From an uncultured Pelagibacteraceae bacterium (GTDB taxonomy: Bacteria > Pseudomonadota > Alphaproteobacteria > Pelagibacterales > Pelagibacteraceae): a DNA stretch of 64,000 nt. The notes under the pieces were generated by a model. That model worked only from the letters and a program-made list of their open reading frames with translations, was not told the origin of the DNA and did no database searches. Location: the NCBI GenBank assembly GCA_902579585.1, contig CACHHJ010000002.1, positions 1-64,000 of the forward strand. The letters run 5' to 3'. This document shows positions 38,515 through 48,406 of the stretch, piece after piece; the stretch's first letter is position 1; the number at the start of each line of letters is the position of its first letter. The translations under genes and the position numbers were made by a program.

Positions 38515-39624
38515 TTAATTTATAGTCTTTTTTAACTCCTTAATAGAAACATTTATATGTCCAAATTGATTTTCATGTGTATCTGATGAGTCAAATTTTA
38601 GATATTTATATGAAAGGTTGTTTGATTTTGCTAAGTTTTCAATTTCTTTACCTTGGTGAGATCTTTTCTTTAGTTCTATTATCTTAACATTTGGTTTAGA
38701 AAAAACTATATTGGCAAATCCTGCCCCATGCAAACCAACAATTACCTCTGCATTCTCAAAAATAGATATTTGGTCCTTAAAACTATACTCACCTAACCTC
38801 ACATTCTCAAAGCCAATTCCTGACAAATAATTTTTTACTTCATCTTCATTTTTAATTGTTCTTAAATGTTTTACGTTTGAGGTTGAGTCTGATCTATCAA
38901 TATAAATTTTCTTTGCAAATTTTTTACTATTCCCCTTCATAAAGGTACTTCTTAACCATTGAGATATCCACAAAGGTATATTTTGCACGTCTTTGGTTAT
39001 ATCATTCGACTTTGCAACGGGATGTGAAGTTACAAAAAGTTTGTCACATAAAATATGTCTGTAATTTTCGCTAGATATTTGTTTGTTTTCACTAATTTTC
39101 AATATTTCCAAAGTTTCTTTTTGAAATTTTTTCTTATTATTAGGTAACAAAAAATAATTTATTTTTTCTAAATTAATTATTTCTTGGCATAAAGCTAATC
39201 TCGGAAGTACATCAAATAACCAATGCCAATAATTATCATTGCCCCCACCTCCTGTAAGAAGTGATAAAACATTACCATTAATTTTCTTTTTAAGACGCGG
39301 TGTGCCTTTAGAAAACACAATATTTTTTTTTATATCTGCATTATATACTTTTGAGTTTTCAACTCTAAACTGAAAAGAGGCTTTTTCTACTATTTCATTT
39401 TTGGTAATTACTGCAGTATCATTTACCCTATCAGTATAAAGTCTGCCCTTATTTATGGTGTAGATTTGATATTCAAAATTTCCATTTTTTTTAATATTGC
39501 TTATTTGAATTTCATTATTATTTTTTTGGCTAGCTATTTTTTCAATTTTTTTATAAATAATTCTAAATAGACTATATGAAATAATTTTAAATATATTTTG
39601 AAAAATTTTTTTATTTATTTGCAT
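38515..39624 (-). CDS. GT61/DUF563-type glycosyltransferase
   Basis: YWHWLFDVLPRLALCQ, KIYIDRSDS, FENAEVIVGLHGAGFANIVFSKP. Confidence 0.82.
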   Translation of the reverse strand: MQINKKIFQNIFKIISYSLFRIIYKKIEKIASQKNNNEIQISNIKKNGNFEYQIYTINKGRLYTDRVNDTAVITKNEIVEKASFQFRVENSKVYNADIKKNIVFSKGTPRLKKKINGNVLSLLTGGGGNDNYWHWLFDVLPRLALCQEIINLEKINYFLLPNNKKKFQKETLEILKISENKQISSENYRHILCDKLFVTSHPVAKSNDITKDVQNIPLWISQWLRSTFMKGNSKKFAKKIYIDRSDSTSNVKHLRTIKNEDEVKNYLSGIGFENVRLGEYSFKDQISIFENAEVIVGLHGAGFANIVFSKPNVKIIELKKRSHQGKEIENLAKSNNLSYKYLKFDSSDTHENQFGHINVSIKELKKTIN

Positions 39625-39628
39625 TTTA

Positions 39629-39705
39629 TGGTAGCGGGGAGTGGATTCGAACCACCGACCCCAGGCTTATGAGTCCTGTGCTCTAACCAACTGAGCTACC
39701 CCGCC
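39629..39705 (-). tRNA. tRNA-Met (CAT), elongator-like, encoded CCA
   Basis: Revcomp: GGCGGGGTAGCTCAGTTGGTTAGAGCACAGGACTCATAAGCCTGGGGTCGGTGGTTCGAATCCACTCCCCGCTACCA; cloverleaf consistent, G1:U72 pair; tRNA-Ile2(CAT) not fully excluded. Confidence 0.9.
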
Positions 39706-39802
39706 TAATAATATTTTATATCTTATAGCACGAATAAATCTAATTTTACATTAGACATCAAAAGATTTGAGATATTTATTTATAAAATATTTATTTTATC
39801 AG

Positions 39803-39831
39803 TTGACTTTAAAATACAAAATTGTTTTTAT
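39803..39831 (+). promoter_or_regulatory. Possible sigma70-like promoter
   Basis: TTGACT, 17-nt spacer, TTTTAT, about 38 nt before the next start codon. Confidence 0.35.
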
Positions 39832-39868
39832 CAACCCAAAATGAACAATATTTATATTTTTTAACAAT

Positions 39869-40852
39869 ATGGATCGAACTAAAGACCTTGAAAATAAAAT
39901 AATTCAAAAAAATTTTACTGAAAATTTTCTTAGTCTTATGCCAACTTTTTATGAAATGGAAAGTTCATTTCTTTCTGGAGTCTATAAACGCTATGGAGAT
40001 CTTGAGGGAGGTAATATTGTAATTTTTTTTGCAAGAGATTGCCATCTTGAGATAATGAGAAAAAGAGAGAAAGATCTAAGTTTTGATCTTTCACTAGATA
40101 ACTTTTGGGAAAATCATAGAAATATTTTTCAATCTAAGAAGAAAATAATTTTAGTATCGCAACAAACAGGTTTACCAAAAGAAACAACTAGAAGAAAAAT
40201 TATATCTCTCATTAAGAAAAAACATCTAAAAAAAGGTGAAAAAAATAAACTTTTTTGGGAACCGGATACTGATTTAAAAGAAAGTTACGTAAAAATTATA
40301 GACGAAGAAATATCATCTTTGTCAAAATTTATCTTTGAACAAACAAGATTACTTTCTTTAGGTTTGTCAATCTCAAAAATTGAAAGAGAAATAAAAAATA
40401 ACTACTCATTTTATTGGTATCATTTTTTAAATGTTCAACTTGAATATATTAAATTTTGGCAAGATAAACTTAAAGACCTTGAAATGCTTTTAATTGGAGT
40501 ACAAGTTTTAATTTTAACTTTGAATTCTTTGAGAAGAAATTATAGTGATTTGACTCAATTTTTTAATAATCAAAAAAATATAAAAAACTTATCTCAAACG
40601 AATCCAGATATCAGTGCTACATCAATATCAGATATCACGGGAATACCTCGAGCTACTTGTATCCGAAAATTAGATAAATTTGTTAGGATGAAAGTTTTGC
40701 AAAAAAATAGTAAAACAAAAAGATATTCATTGATTCTTGATCAAACAACTTTCAACCCAATGTTACAACCAGAATGGATGAAACATAAAATTTCAATATT
40801 AAGTGATTTTTCTTTCATTGTAATCAAAGGTTTAGTTAAAAAAGTTTTATAA
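39869..40852 (+). CDS. Hypothetical protein with two predicted winged-helix/HTH segments
   Basis: IILVSQQTGLPKETTRRKIISLIKKKHLKK and ATSISDITGIPRATCIRKLDKFVRMKVLQKNSKTKRYSL. Confidence 0.6.
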   Translation: MDRTKDLENKIIQKNFTENFLSLMPTFYEMESSFLSGVYKRYGDLEGGNIVIFFARDCHLEIMRKREKDLSFDLSLDNFWENHRNIFQSKKKIILVSQQTGLPKETTRRKIISLIKKKHLKKGEKNKLFWEPDTDLKESYVKIIDEEISSLSKFIFEQTRLLSLGLSISKIEREIKNNYSFYWYHFLNVQLEYIKFWQDKLKDLEMLLIGVQVLILTLNSLRRNYSDLTQFFNNQKNIKNLSQTNPDISATSISDITGIPRATCIRKLDKFVRMKVLQKNSKTKRYSLILDQTTFNPMLQPEWMKHKISILSDFSFIVIKGLVKKVL

Positions 40853-41029
40853 TGTAAGAATTATCCCAAAAACTGCAAATGCAGAAATAGCTGCTGCTGA
40901 CAAATAAACACTTGTTCTTTTAGATTTTTTTTCTTGATCCCTGACTCTTTTCATTAAATCATTAAGGTCGACTTTGTTATTTGAGTGTACAGCTTCCTCA
41001 TTTAACTGTTCTTCTCTTCCGTATCTCAT
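40847..41029 (-). CDS. Small single-TM hypothetical protein
   Basis: 60 aa: charged N-terminus then SVYLSAAAISAFAVFGIILTL. Confidence 0.55.
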   Translation of the reverse strand: MRYGREEQLNEEAVHSNNKVDLNDLMKRVRDQEKKSKRTSVYLSAAAISAFAVFGIILTL

Positions 41030-41135
41030 AAACCAATTACATCACTTAAAAGATAAAAAATAAAGTTAAACTAATAATTAGACCATTAGATTATGTTCAA
41101 TTTGGGCTCTAAAAACTCTTTTAAATTTAATCGAA

Positions 41136-42476
41136 TTATATTGATTTTGAGTAAGCTACAATTCCTTTTCTTAATTTTTCAACCATTTCATCAATATGTT
41201 TTTTTTCTGAGATAAATGGTGGAGCTATAATTAGACAATCTCCAGTTGCTTTAAAATTTACGCCAGCCTCATAACATTTTTTGTATGTTAAGAAACCTGC
41301 CTTTCCTGGTCTGTCAGATTTTTTGATATCAATACCGCCCATTAGTCCGTATCCTCTTATATTTTCAATATGCTCAATATCTTTTAAAGAAAACAATCCG
41401 TCTAAAAAATATGAAGAAAGGTTTTTTGCTCTATTAAAAATATCTTCTTTTTCAAAAATATCTTGGACTGCCAGTGCAGCTGCAACTGCAACAGGAATTC
41501 CAGAATATGTATATCCATGAAAAAGTTCTATCACTCCATCAGGGGATGCATTAATTATTGTATCATAAATTTCTTCTTTGACTGCAACAACACCCATTGG
41601 AACTATTCCATTTGTAGTAGCTTTTGCCATAGTCATTAAGTCAGGTGTCACACCGTATTCTTTTGAGGCAAATGATGAACCTGTTCTTCCCCAGCCAGTT
41701 ATTACTTCATCAAAAATTAAAAGTATGTCATGTTTATCACAAATTTCTCTGAGTCTATTTAAATAACCTTTTGGAGGTACCAGCGTACCTGTAGAGCCAG
41801 AAATTGGCTCAACGATGCATGCAGCTATATTTTCAGAACCAAAATTTAATGCAATTCTTTCTAAATCATCTGCTAGATCTTTTCCTGTTTCTGGTTGGCC
41901 TTTTATGAATTTGTGGTCTGGGAGGTGAGTATGTCTCATATGAACTACACCAGGCATTAAAATACTTGCAAATGTTTTAACGTTATTAATCATTCCACCT
42001 ACAGAAGTAGCTCCAATATTCATTCCGTGATAAGCTCTTTCTCTTCCAACAAATCTAAATCTTTGTCCATGTCCTCTTGCTTTATGGTATGCGATACAAA
42101 TCTTAAGTGCAGTTTCAACTGCGGTTGATCCGCAAATGGTATAGAATATTTGATTTAAGTTACCAGGTGTGTGTTTTGCAATTTTTGTAGCTAATTCAAA
42201 TGAACCTCCAAAACCTTGTTGAAATGGTTGAACATAATCGAGAGTCTCAAGTTGTTTTGTAATAGCTTCTATAATTTCTTTTCTTCCATGTCCCAGTGGA
42301 TTACAAAATAGTCCTGAACTGGCATCGATTAGGGTTCTACCTTTGTGGTCTTTTAAGTAAACACCTTTAGCTTCTGTTATTAATCTTGGATCTTTTTTAA
42401 AATCTTTATTTGAAGTGAAAGGCATCCAATGTTCTTGTAATGAATTTGGCATACCTACTGTGTTTTCACTTTTCAT
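41136..42476 (-). CDS. Class III aminotransferase (omega-amino acid:pyruvate type)
   Basis: LIDASSGLFCNPLGHGRKEI, ERAYHGMNIGATSVGG, LLIFDEVITGWGRTGS, ELFHGYTYSGIPVA. Confidence 0.9.
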   Translation of the reverse strand: MKSENTVGMPNSLQEHWMPFTSNKDFKKDPRLITEAKGVYLKDHKGRTLIDASSGLFCNPLGHGRKEIIEAITKQLETLDYVQPFQQGFGGSFELATKIAKHTPGNLNQIFYTICGSTAVETALKICIAYHKARGHGQRFRFVGRERAYHGMNIGATSVGGMINNVKTFASILMPGVVHMRHTHLPDHKFIKGQPETGKDLADDLERIALNFGSENIAACIVEPISGSTGTLVPPKGYLNRLREICDKHDILLIFDEVITGWGRTGSSFASKEYGVTPDLMTMAKATTNGIVPMGVVAVKEEIYDTIINASPDGVIELFHGYTYSGIPVAVAAALAVQDIFEKEDIFNRAKNLSSYFLDGLFSLKDIEHIENIRGYGLMGGIDIKKSDRPGKAGFLTYKKCYEAGVNFKATGDCLIIAPPFISEKKHIDEMVEKLRKGIVAYSKSI

Positions 42477-42502
42477 ATTTTTTATTATTACAAATTTTTT
42501 TT

Positions 42503-43486
42503 CTAATAACCAGACTTAATTATTGATTGGATATCGGTTTCAACCATATCTTTAACAAGATTTTTAAATGAAATTTTAGGTTTCCATTTTAAAATTCTTC
42601 TTGCTTTAGAATAATTTCCTAAAAGTGTATTTACTTCTGCTGGCCTAAAGAGATTTTTATCTATTATTACATGTTTTTTATAATCTAATCCCGCAACCGC
42701 AAAAGCTTGTTTTGCAAATTCTCTTACAGAGTGCTGTTTACCGGTAGCAACCACAAAGTCATCTGGTCTTTTTTTTTGTAACATCATCCACATTGCCTCA
42801 ACATAATCCTTTGCGTGTCCCCAGTCTCTTTTTGCATCTAAATTTCCTAACATTAATTTTTTTTCCATTCCAAGTTTTATTTTTGCTACTCCATGTGAAA
42901 TTTTTCTTGTAACAAATTCAAAGCCTCTTCTTGGCGACTCATGATTAAATAATATTCCTGTGCAACAAAAAAGGTTATATGCCTCTCTATAATTTCTAGT
43001 CAAATCATGGCCTGTTACTTTTGATATTCCATATGCGGATCTAGGATAGAATGGGGTTTTTTCATTTTGAGGTATCTCCTGAACTTTACCAAACATTTCT
43101 GATGATCCAGCAAAGTATAATTTTGTTTTAGGTGAAAAATCTTTTACTGCAGATAATAAATAATGCGTTCCATTTATATTTATATTTAGGGTAGAAAATT
43201 CATCTCTAAATGAATAATCAACATAACTCTGGGCTGCTAAATGATATATCTCAGTAGGTTTTATTTTTTGAATTATTTTGACAATACTCGCGTAACTTTC
43301 AAGAGAAGCAGCATGAATATGAATTTTTTTAAGAATGTGTTTAATCCTCCACAACCTGTGACTCCTGTCCTCTAATGCAACTCTTCTGACTATCCCATGT
43401 ACTTTATATTTTTTATTAATAAGATATTCAGCAAGATATGAACCGTCTTGTCCAGTTATTCCAGTGATTAATGCAACTTTCCTCAT
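42503..43486 (-). CDS. gmd: GDP-mannose 4,6-dehydratase
   Basis: ALITGITGQDGSYLAEYL, HLAAQSYVDYSF, NHESPRRGFEFVTRKI, NLDAKRDWGHAKDYVEAMW. Confidence 0.94.
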   Translation of the reverse strand: MRKVALITGITGQDGSYLAEYLINKKYKVHGIVRRVALEDRSHRLWRIKHILKKIHIHAASLESYASIVKIIQKIKPTEIYHLAAQSYVDYSFRDEFSTLNININGTHYLLSAVKDFSPKTKLYFAGSSEMFGKVQEIPQNEKTPFYPRSAYGISKVTGHDLTRNYREAYNLFCCTGILFNHESPRRGFEFVTRKISHGVAKIKLGMEKKLMLGNLDAKRDWGHAKDYVEAMWMMLQKKRPDDFVVATGKQHSVREFAKQAFAVAGLDYKKHVIIDKNLFRPAEVNTLLGNYSKARRILKWKPKISFKNLVKDMVETDIQSIIKSGY

Positions 43487-43547
43487 TGAATTTTTTTGTT
43501 TTTTATTATTCTGGACTATAGTACGAAGTTTATACTATTCAAATTAA

Positions 43548-44360
43548 ATGTTTAAAATGAACCTTAAAAATATTGTTTTTTTAACAACTCTACTTGTATC
43601 TTCCAATGTTTTAGCATTAGAATTTCAGGGTAAATTTATTCAGGGTCATTTTATCTTAGGAAAAACAGACCCTCAGTCGAAAATTTGGGTTGATGAAAAA
43701 AAAGTAAAAGTAAGTGATGACGGGTACTTTGCATTTGGCATAGGTAGAGATAGAAAGTATGATATTTCTATCACAAAAGAGTTAGATGGTAATAAAGAAA
43801 GAATAGTCAAAAAAGTTTTCAAAAGAGAGTATAAGATACAAAGGATTGATGGTTTATCTGAAAAAAAAGTTACCCCACCAAAAGAGGTATACGAGAGAAT
43901 AAAAAGAGAAAATAAAATTATTGGTGAAGCTAGAGCCATTGATAGTAATTTAACATTTTTTAAAAAAAAATTTATTAGCCCATTAGATGATGCAATAGTA
44001 ACGGGTGTTTATGGAAGTCAAAGAATATTAAATGGTAAACCTAAATGGCCACATTATGGAATAGATTTCGCGGCTAAAGAGGGAACAAAAATTAAAGCGA
44101 TGTTAGATGGTAAAGCAACTATGGTTCAATCTGATTTGTTTTATACAGGCGGAACTTTAATTTTTGACCACGGTCATGGTATTTCAACATTGTATATGCA
44201 CATGAAAGATATATACGTCAAAAAAGGCCAAGAAGTTAAGCAAGGTGAAATAATTGGAACTGTTGGTTCTACTGGTAGATCAACTGGTCCTCATCTAGAT
44301 ATTAGACTTAATTGGTTTGGAACTAGATTGGACCCAGCAACTGTCTTAGATTTAAACTAA
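43548..44360 (+). CDS. M23-family metallopeptidase with signal peptide
   Basis: PHYGIDFAAKEGTKIKAMLDGKA, HGHGISTLYMHM, STGPHLDIRL. Confidence 0.92.
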   Translation: MFKMNLKNIVFLTTLLVSSNVLALEFQGKFIQGHFILGKTDPQSKIWVDEKKVKVSDDGYFAFGIGRDRKYDISITKELDGNKERIVKKVFKREYKIQRIDGLSEKKVTPPKEVYERIKRENKIIGEARAIDSNLTFFKKKFISPLDDAIVTGVYGSQRILNGKPKWPHYGIDFAAKEGTKIKAMLDGKATMVQSDLFYTGGTLIFDHGHGISTLYMHMKDIYVKKGQEVKQGEIIGTVGSTGRSTGPHLDIRLNWFGTRLDPATVLDLN

Positions 44361-44409
44361 TCTTTTCCAATAATTAGTTTATATCTTATTTGTGCCTTTG
44401 CGAGTTTTT

Positions 44410-45075
44410 TTAAGCAGCTGCTTTTAAGCTATGCTTCTCAACCATACCACTTAAAAAATTCCATAAGAACTTAGCTGTAGACAAAGCAGCTTTTTCGGCT
44501 TTCTTTTGTTCTTTCTTAGAAAGACCGTCTAATAACTTTTCGCATGCTTTTCTATGAAGAACATCTGCAGCTTTGTGAGCTTCAAAGAACTCAAGACCTT
44601 TTTTTGAACTTACGCCGTAATGTTTTTTGAGCCCTTTGATTTTTGTGTCAGCAATTTCTGGTATTTGTCTTTCGTACGTATACAAAGAGGCGAGACCTTC
44701 GGCATATGATTTTCTACCTTGTTTAAAAAAATTATCTATCATTCTTTTTGTAAAAGACTCCTGTTTAGCCTTCTCAATTTTATTTTTATCTGCACCAACG
44801 CTTAATGCAAAATTTTTCCATAACTTTGGATGATCTCCATTTGGGTTTTCTTCGTCTTGCAAATTTTCTAATAAAATTTTCCTTTTTTCAATATCTTCAC
44901 AAATAGAATGTGTAGCGGAGATATATCTTGGGAAAGCTTTAACGTGTTGATAATACTGTTCGGCATAATCCTTAATAATTTCTCTCGTTAGCTTTCCATC
45001 ATTCCATGATTTATAAAAAGGATGATTTAGTAAGTGATACTTGTCTAATTTTTTATTTAATTGTTTTGAAAACAT
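44410..45075 (-). CDS. CADD-family heme-oxygenase-fold protein (candidate pABA synthase)
   Basis: NHPFYKSWNDGKLTREIIKDYAEQYYQHVKAFPRYISATHS, LQDEENPNGDHPKLW, LYTYERQIPEI, EAHKAADVLH. Confidence 0.82.
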   Translation of the reverse strand: MFSKQLNKKLDKYHLLNHPFYKSWNDGKLTREIIKDYAEQYYQHVKAFPRYISATHSICEDIEKRKILLENLQDEENPNGDHPKLWKNFALSVGADKNKIEKAKQESFTKRMIDNFFKQGRKSYAEGLASLYTYERQIPEIADTKIKGLKKHYGVSSKKGLEFFEAHKAADVLHRKACEKLLDGLSKKEQKKAEKAALSTAKFLWNFLSGMVEKHSLKAAA

Positions 45076-45144
45076 ATTGTTCCTCCTAAGTCACCACTTT
45101 AATTTAATTTAAAAAATTAACAATTAAAAAAATAATCCACAACT

Positions 45145-46377
45145 TTAGATTGTTACTTCTTTTCTTAGTGGTTTTTCGTCAATTGGAAGGTGAAGCAGTG
45201 TTGCAACAAACGATAAAATTATAGCTAAATACCATGCATAGTCATAATTGCCGAAGATATCATAAAAAACTCCTCCTAAATATGCTCCTAAAAAAGATCC
45301 TATTTGGTGATTTAAAAAAACTATACCAAAAAGCATTGAAAGATTTTTGGCGCCAAAAACTTGAGCAACAATACCGTTTGTTGCTGGCACTGTTGCTAAC
45401 CATAACAGTCCAAAAGTAATTCCGAAAGCTATAGCTGAAATATTTGATGGAGGTAAAAATATGAATAGCATTATAGAAATTGCCCTAAAAAAATATAGTC
45501 CAGCCAATAACATTTTTTTACTGTACTTATCGCTTAAATAACCCATTATCAAAACACCTATTATGTTAAATAATCCTATTAATGATAAGATTGCAAAACC
45601 TGTCCAATCATCGAGTCCTTTATCTTGAACATATCTTGGAACGTGAGTTGCGACCAAAGTGATTTGAAATCCACAAACAAAAAAACCTAAAACTAATAAT
45701 CTAAAACCTTTGTGTGCAAAAGAATCTTTGAGAACTTTTACAACGCTTTCACTTTTTTCAGTCTCTTTATTTAAACTATATTCTTCCTTTTGACTTTCGG
45801 GTTTTTTTAAGAAAAAGCCCGGAATACACATTACAAATAAAATTATTGCAAATACTGTAAAAGTGCTCTGCCAACCTACTTCAACCATTAAATATTTTGT
45901 AAGGACAGGAAAAATAAACATTCCTAGTCCACCAAAAGCAGTTACATATCCAGCTGCTTTACCTCTATTTTGATTTGGAAAATGTTTTGTTACTACTGGA
46001 GCTAAAATTGTTCCTGCAGCTCCCCCTAAACCGATACCAACTAAGAGACCTAGATTTATTTGAAACCATGTTCCAGTGTTAAAATTATTTCCTAATGCCA
46101 AAACACCAACGCCGTAAACAATTAGAGTAAATATTACCATTTTACTTCCGCCATGCTTATCAGCAAATCTTCCAAAAATAGGTGTAACAATTCCCCATAT
46201 CAAAGCATGCAAGGCTATAGCAAGACCAAACTCTGTGTTAGAAATTCCACAATCAATCTCAAAGTCGCTAGAAAATAACCCAAAGGTTTGTCTAACACCC
46301 ATTGTGACATTAACCACCAAACAAGCTGCAATTAAAGTTATGAACGCTGTCTTATTAGGAAAAAATTTTGATGTCAT
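45145..46377 (-). CDS. MFS transporter (OFA-like)
   Basis: 410 aa, 12-TM pattern, VRQTFGLFSSDFE start. Confidence 0.87.
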   Translation of the reverse strand: MTSKFFPNKTAFITLIAACLVVNVTMGVRQTFGLFSSDFEIDCGISNTEFGLAIALHALIWGIVTPIFGRFADKHGGSKMVIFTLIVYGVGVLALGNNFNTGTWFQINLGLLVGIGLGGAAGTILAPVVTKHFPNQNRGKAAGYVTAFGGLGMFIFPVLTKYLMVEVGWQSTFTVFAIILFVMCIPGFFLKKPESQKEEYSLNKETEKSESVVKVLKDSFAHKGFRLLVLGFFVCGFQITLVATHVPRYVQDKGLDDWTGFAILSLIGLFNIIGVLIMGYLSDKYSKKMLLAGLYFFRAISIMLFIFLPPSNISAIAFGITFGLLWLATVPATNGIVAQVFGAKNLSMLFGIVFLNHQIGSFLGAYLGGVFYDIFGNYDYAWYLAIILSFVATLLHLPIDEKPLRKEVTI

Positions 46378-47549
46378 TTAATCTTTTTAATAGCTTTTGC
46401 TAAATCTTCAATCAAATCTTTCGGATCTTCTAATCCAACATGGAATCTCACAATGTGATGATTGGCCTTTAAGTATTTCCTGTAAACTCTTTGAATTACA
46501 TGACTTTGATATAAGGCTAAACTCTCAAAACCACCCCAGCTTTGACCTATTCCAAATAATTTCAATGAATTGATAAAATTATAAATTGAATTTTTTTTCT
46601 TACTTTCAATTATAACAGAAAATAACCCTGTGGAACCAGAATAGTATTTTTTCCAATTTTCATAATTAGAAGAACCCCTTTTAAAGGGATAAAGAATTTC
46701 TTTAATCTTTTTCTGTTTACTTAAAAAACTTATTACTTTTTTGGTATTTTCTTCATGTTTTTTAAGCCTCACGTCTAAAGTTCTTAACCCTCTTAAAACT
46801 AAGTAGGCATCATCTGGGGATGCTCTATAACCTAAAAGCTTATTACAAAATTTTACTTTTTCATAAACTTTTTTATTTACACATAAAGTACCAAGCATAA
46901 CATCTGAATGGCCAGAAAGGTATTTGGTTCCTGAAGAAATTGACATATCAAAACCTAATTTCAATGGTTTTAAAAATAAAGGAGTTCCCCAAGTGTTATC
47001 AATGGCTGTAATAATTTTCCTTTTTTTTGCTAATTTTATAATTTTACCAATGTCTTGAAATTCAAAAGTATTACTTCCTGGATTTTCTACAAATATCATT
47101 TTTGTTTTTTTATTTATTCTTTTTTCAAGAGTTGTTAAATCTTCTGGATTATAAAAATGAGTTTTTACATTAAAATCTTTTAGTAATTTTGAGGTAATAA
47201 TTCTAGTTGGTGAGTATACAGCATCTGTTACTATTATTTCGTCACCTGGTCTACAAATACTCATTATAGCTAATGAAACCGATCCAAAACCTGTGGGGGT
47301 TAAAAAGGTTCTATAACCTGATTCTAGTTCAGTAATAAAATTTTGTAATGCAATTGTGGTTTGGCTCCCTGCCCTTCCGTATTCATAGAAATTGACTTCG
47401 GTTCCTTTCTTAACCAAATTTTCATGATTTATTAATTCCTGCATACTTTTAAAGAAAACTGTTGAGTTTCTAACTACGGCTGGATTAGCTGATCTTGAAT
47501 TTTTATCTTGAGCTAAAAATTTTAGTTTTGTTATGTCGGAGTATTTCAT
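46374..47549 (-). CDS. metC: Cystathionine beta-lyase (Cys/Met metabolism PLP enzyme)
   Basis: YEYGRAGSQTTIALQ, TAIDNTWGTPLFLKPL, DMSISSGTKYLSGHSDVMLG. Confidence 0.9.
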   Translation of the reverse strand: MKYSDITKLKFLAQDKNSRSANPAVVRNSTVFFKSMQELINHENLVKKGTEVNFYEYGRAGSQTTIALQNFITELESGYRTFLTPTGFGSVSLAIMSICRPGDEIIVTDAVYSPTRIITSKLLKDFNVKTHFYNPEDLTTLEKRINKKTKMIFVENPGSNTFEFQDIGKIIKLAKKRKIITAIDNTWGTPLFLKPLKLGFDMSISSGTKYLSGHSDVMLGTLCVNKKVYEKVKFCNKLLGYRASPDDAYLVLRGLRTLDVRLKKHEENTKKVISFLSKQKKIKEILYPFKRGSSNYENWKKYYSGSTGLFSVIIESKKKNSIYNFINSLKLFGIGQSWGGFESLALYQSHVIQRVYRKYLKANHHIVRFHVGLEDPKDLIEDLAKAIKKIK

Positions 47550-48047
47550 TTAAATATTTTCACATCCTATTAGCCATAAATCATAAACTGGATGATCAAA
47601 TGGTCTTAGAGTTGGGCTAGAAGAGAAAGTCCATCCATTAAAAACAAATATTTTTTCATCTCTTTTGTCGGATAAATCTTTTACTTGTAAGTATGCAACT
47701 ACCCCGGGGTCACTTGTATCCACAGATCGTTTACAATTTTTTGGTAATATTTCTAAATATCCAAATCTTTTTTTTTCGCCTAGAATAATGTCGATATCTA
47801 ATGTTTTTGCTGTAATTTTATCTAACGCCCTTAGGTTAACAATTTTTTGTGTTGTCTGATTTTTTGTTTTCTTTTTTAATCTAATATAGTTTGTGTCTTC
47901 AGTTTCAGTATCGCCCAAATTTTCTTGCTCTTCTTCAAATGTAGGTCGAATATCTTCTAGGTTTACCCTCTCTTCTGCAAAAAGCGCTGAAAAATAAAAA
48001 AAAGTCAAAATTAAAAATACTTTGCTACTTAGGTTTCCATGTCTCAT
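47550..48047 (-). CDS. DUF2155-domain secreted protein
   Basis: RALDKITAKTLDIDIILGEKKRFGYLEILPKNC, IFVFNGWTFSSSPTLRPFDHPVYDLWLIGC. Confidence 0.85.
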   Translation of the reverse strand: MRHGNLSSKVFLILTFFYFSALFAEERVNLEDIRPTFEEEQENLGDTETEDTNYIRLKKKTKNQTTQKIVNLRALDKITAKTLDIDIILGEKKRFGYLEILPKNCKRSVDTSDPGVVAYLQVKDLSDKRDEKIFVFNGWTFSSSPTLRPFDHPVYDLWLIGCENI

Positions 48048-48384
48048 ATTTTTGAAATTCCTTAGTCTTCTTTACAATTTTATTTGGTTTGTAAGCTTTT
48101 TTAGTGCCAGTTTGATTATCTTGGTGTGGTTTTTGCCATGAATATTTTTTTTCAATTTTATTAAATGGAGTCCTATCTGTTGTGTGATGGATCCAGGAAA
48201 ACCAATCAGATGTGATTTTTGATGCATTTATTTCATCTTTATAAATAACCCATCTTTTATTTTTTTTGTTTTGATAATATTTGTTTCCAAATTCATCTTT
48301 GCCAACAAACTTGCCAAAAAAAATGGTATACAGAAAAGTTCCAAAAGTTTGAGAGTTCCACCAAGTAAAAATTTGCTTTATCAT
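48025..48384 (-). CDS. NADH:ubiquinone oxidoreductase accessory subunit NDUFA12 family
   Basis: FVGKDEFGNKYYQNKKNKRWVIYKDEINASKITSDWFSWIHHTTDRTP; ORF extends to 48408, start at MIKQIF preferred. Confidence 0.92.
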   Translation of the reverse strand: MIKQIFTWWNSQTFGTFLYTIFFGKFVGKDEFGNKYYQNKKNKRWVIYKDEINASKITSDWFSWIHHTTDRTPFNKIEKKYSWQKPHQDNQTGTKKAYKPNKIVKKTKEFQKYETWKPK

Positions 48385-48406
48385 TTTTCTATAAATTATT
48401 AAATCC

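Noticed and set aside
39629-39705. tRNA as an integration site of a genomic island
   Set aside because: No integrase, no visible tRNA 3'-end repeat, and flanking genes are ordinary; variability can only be judged by comparative data.
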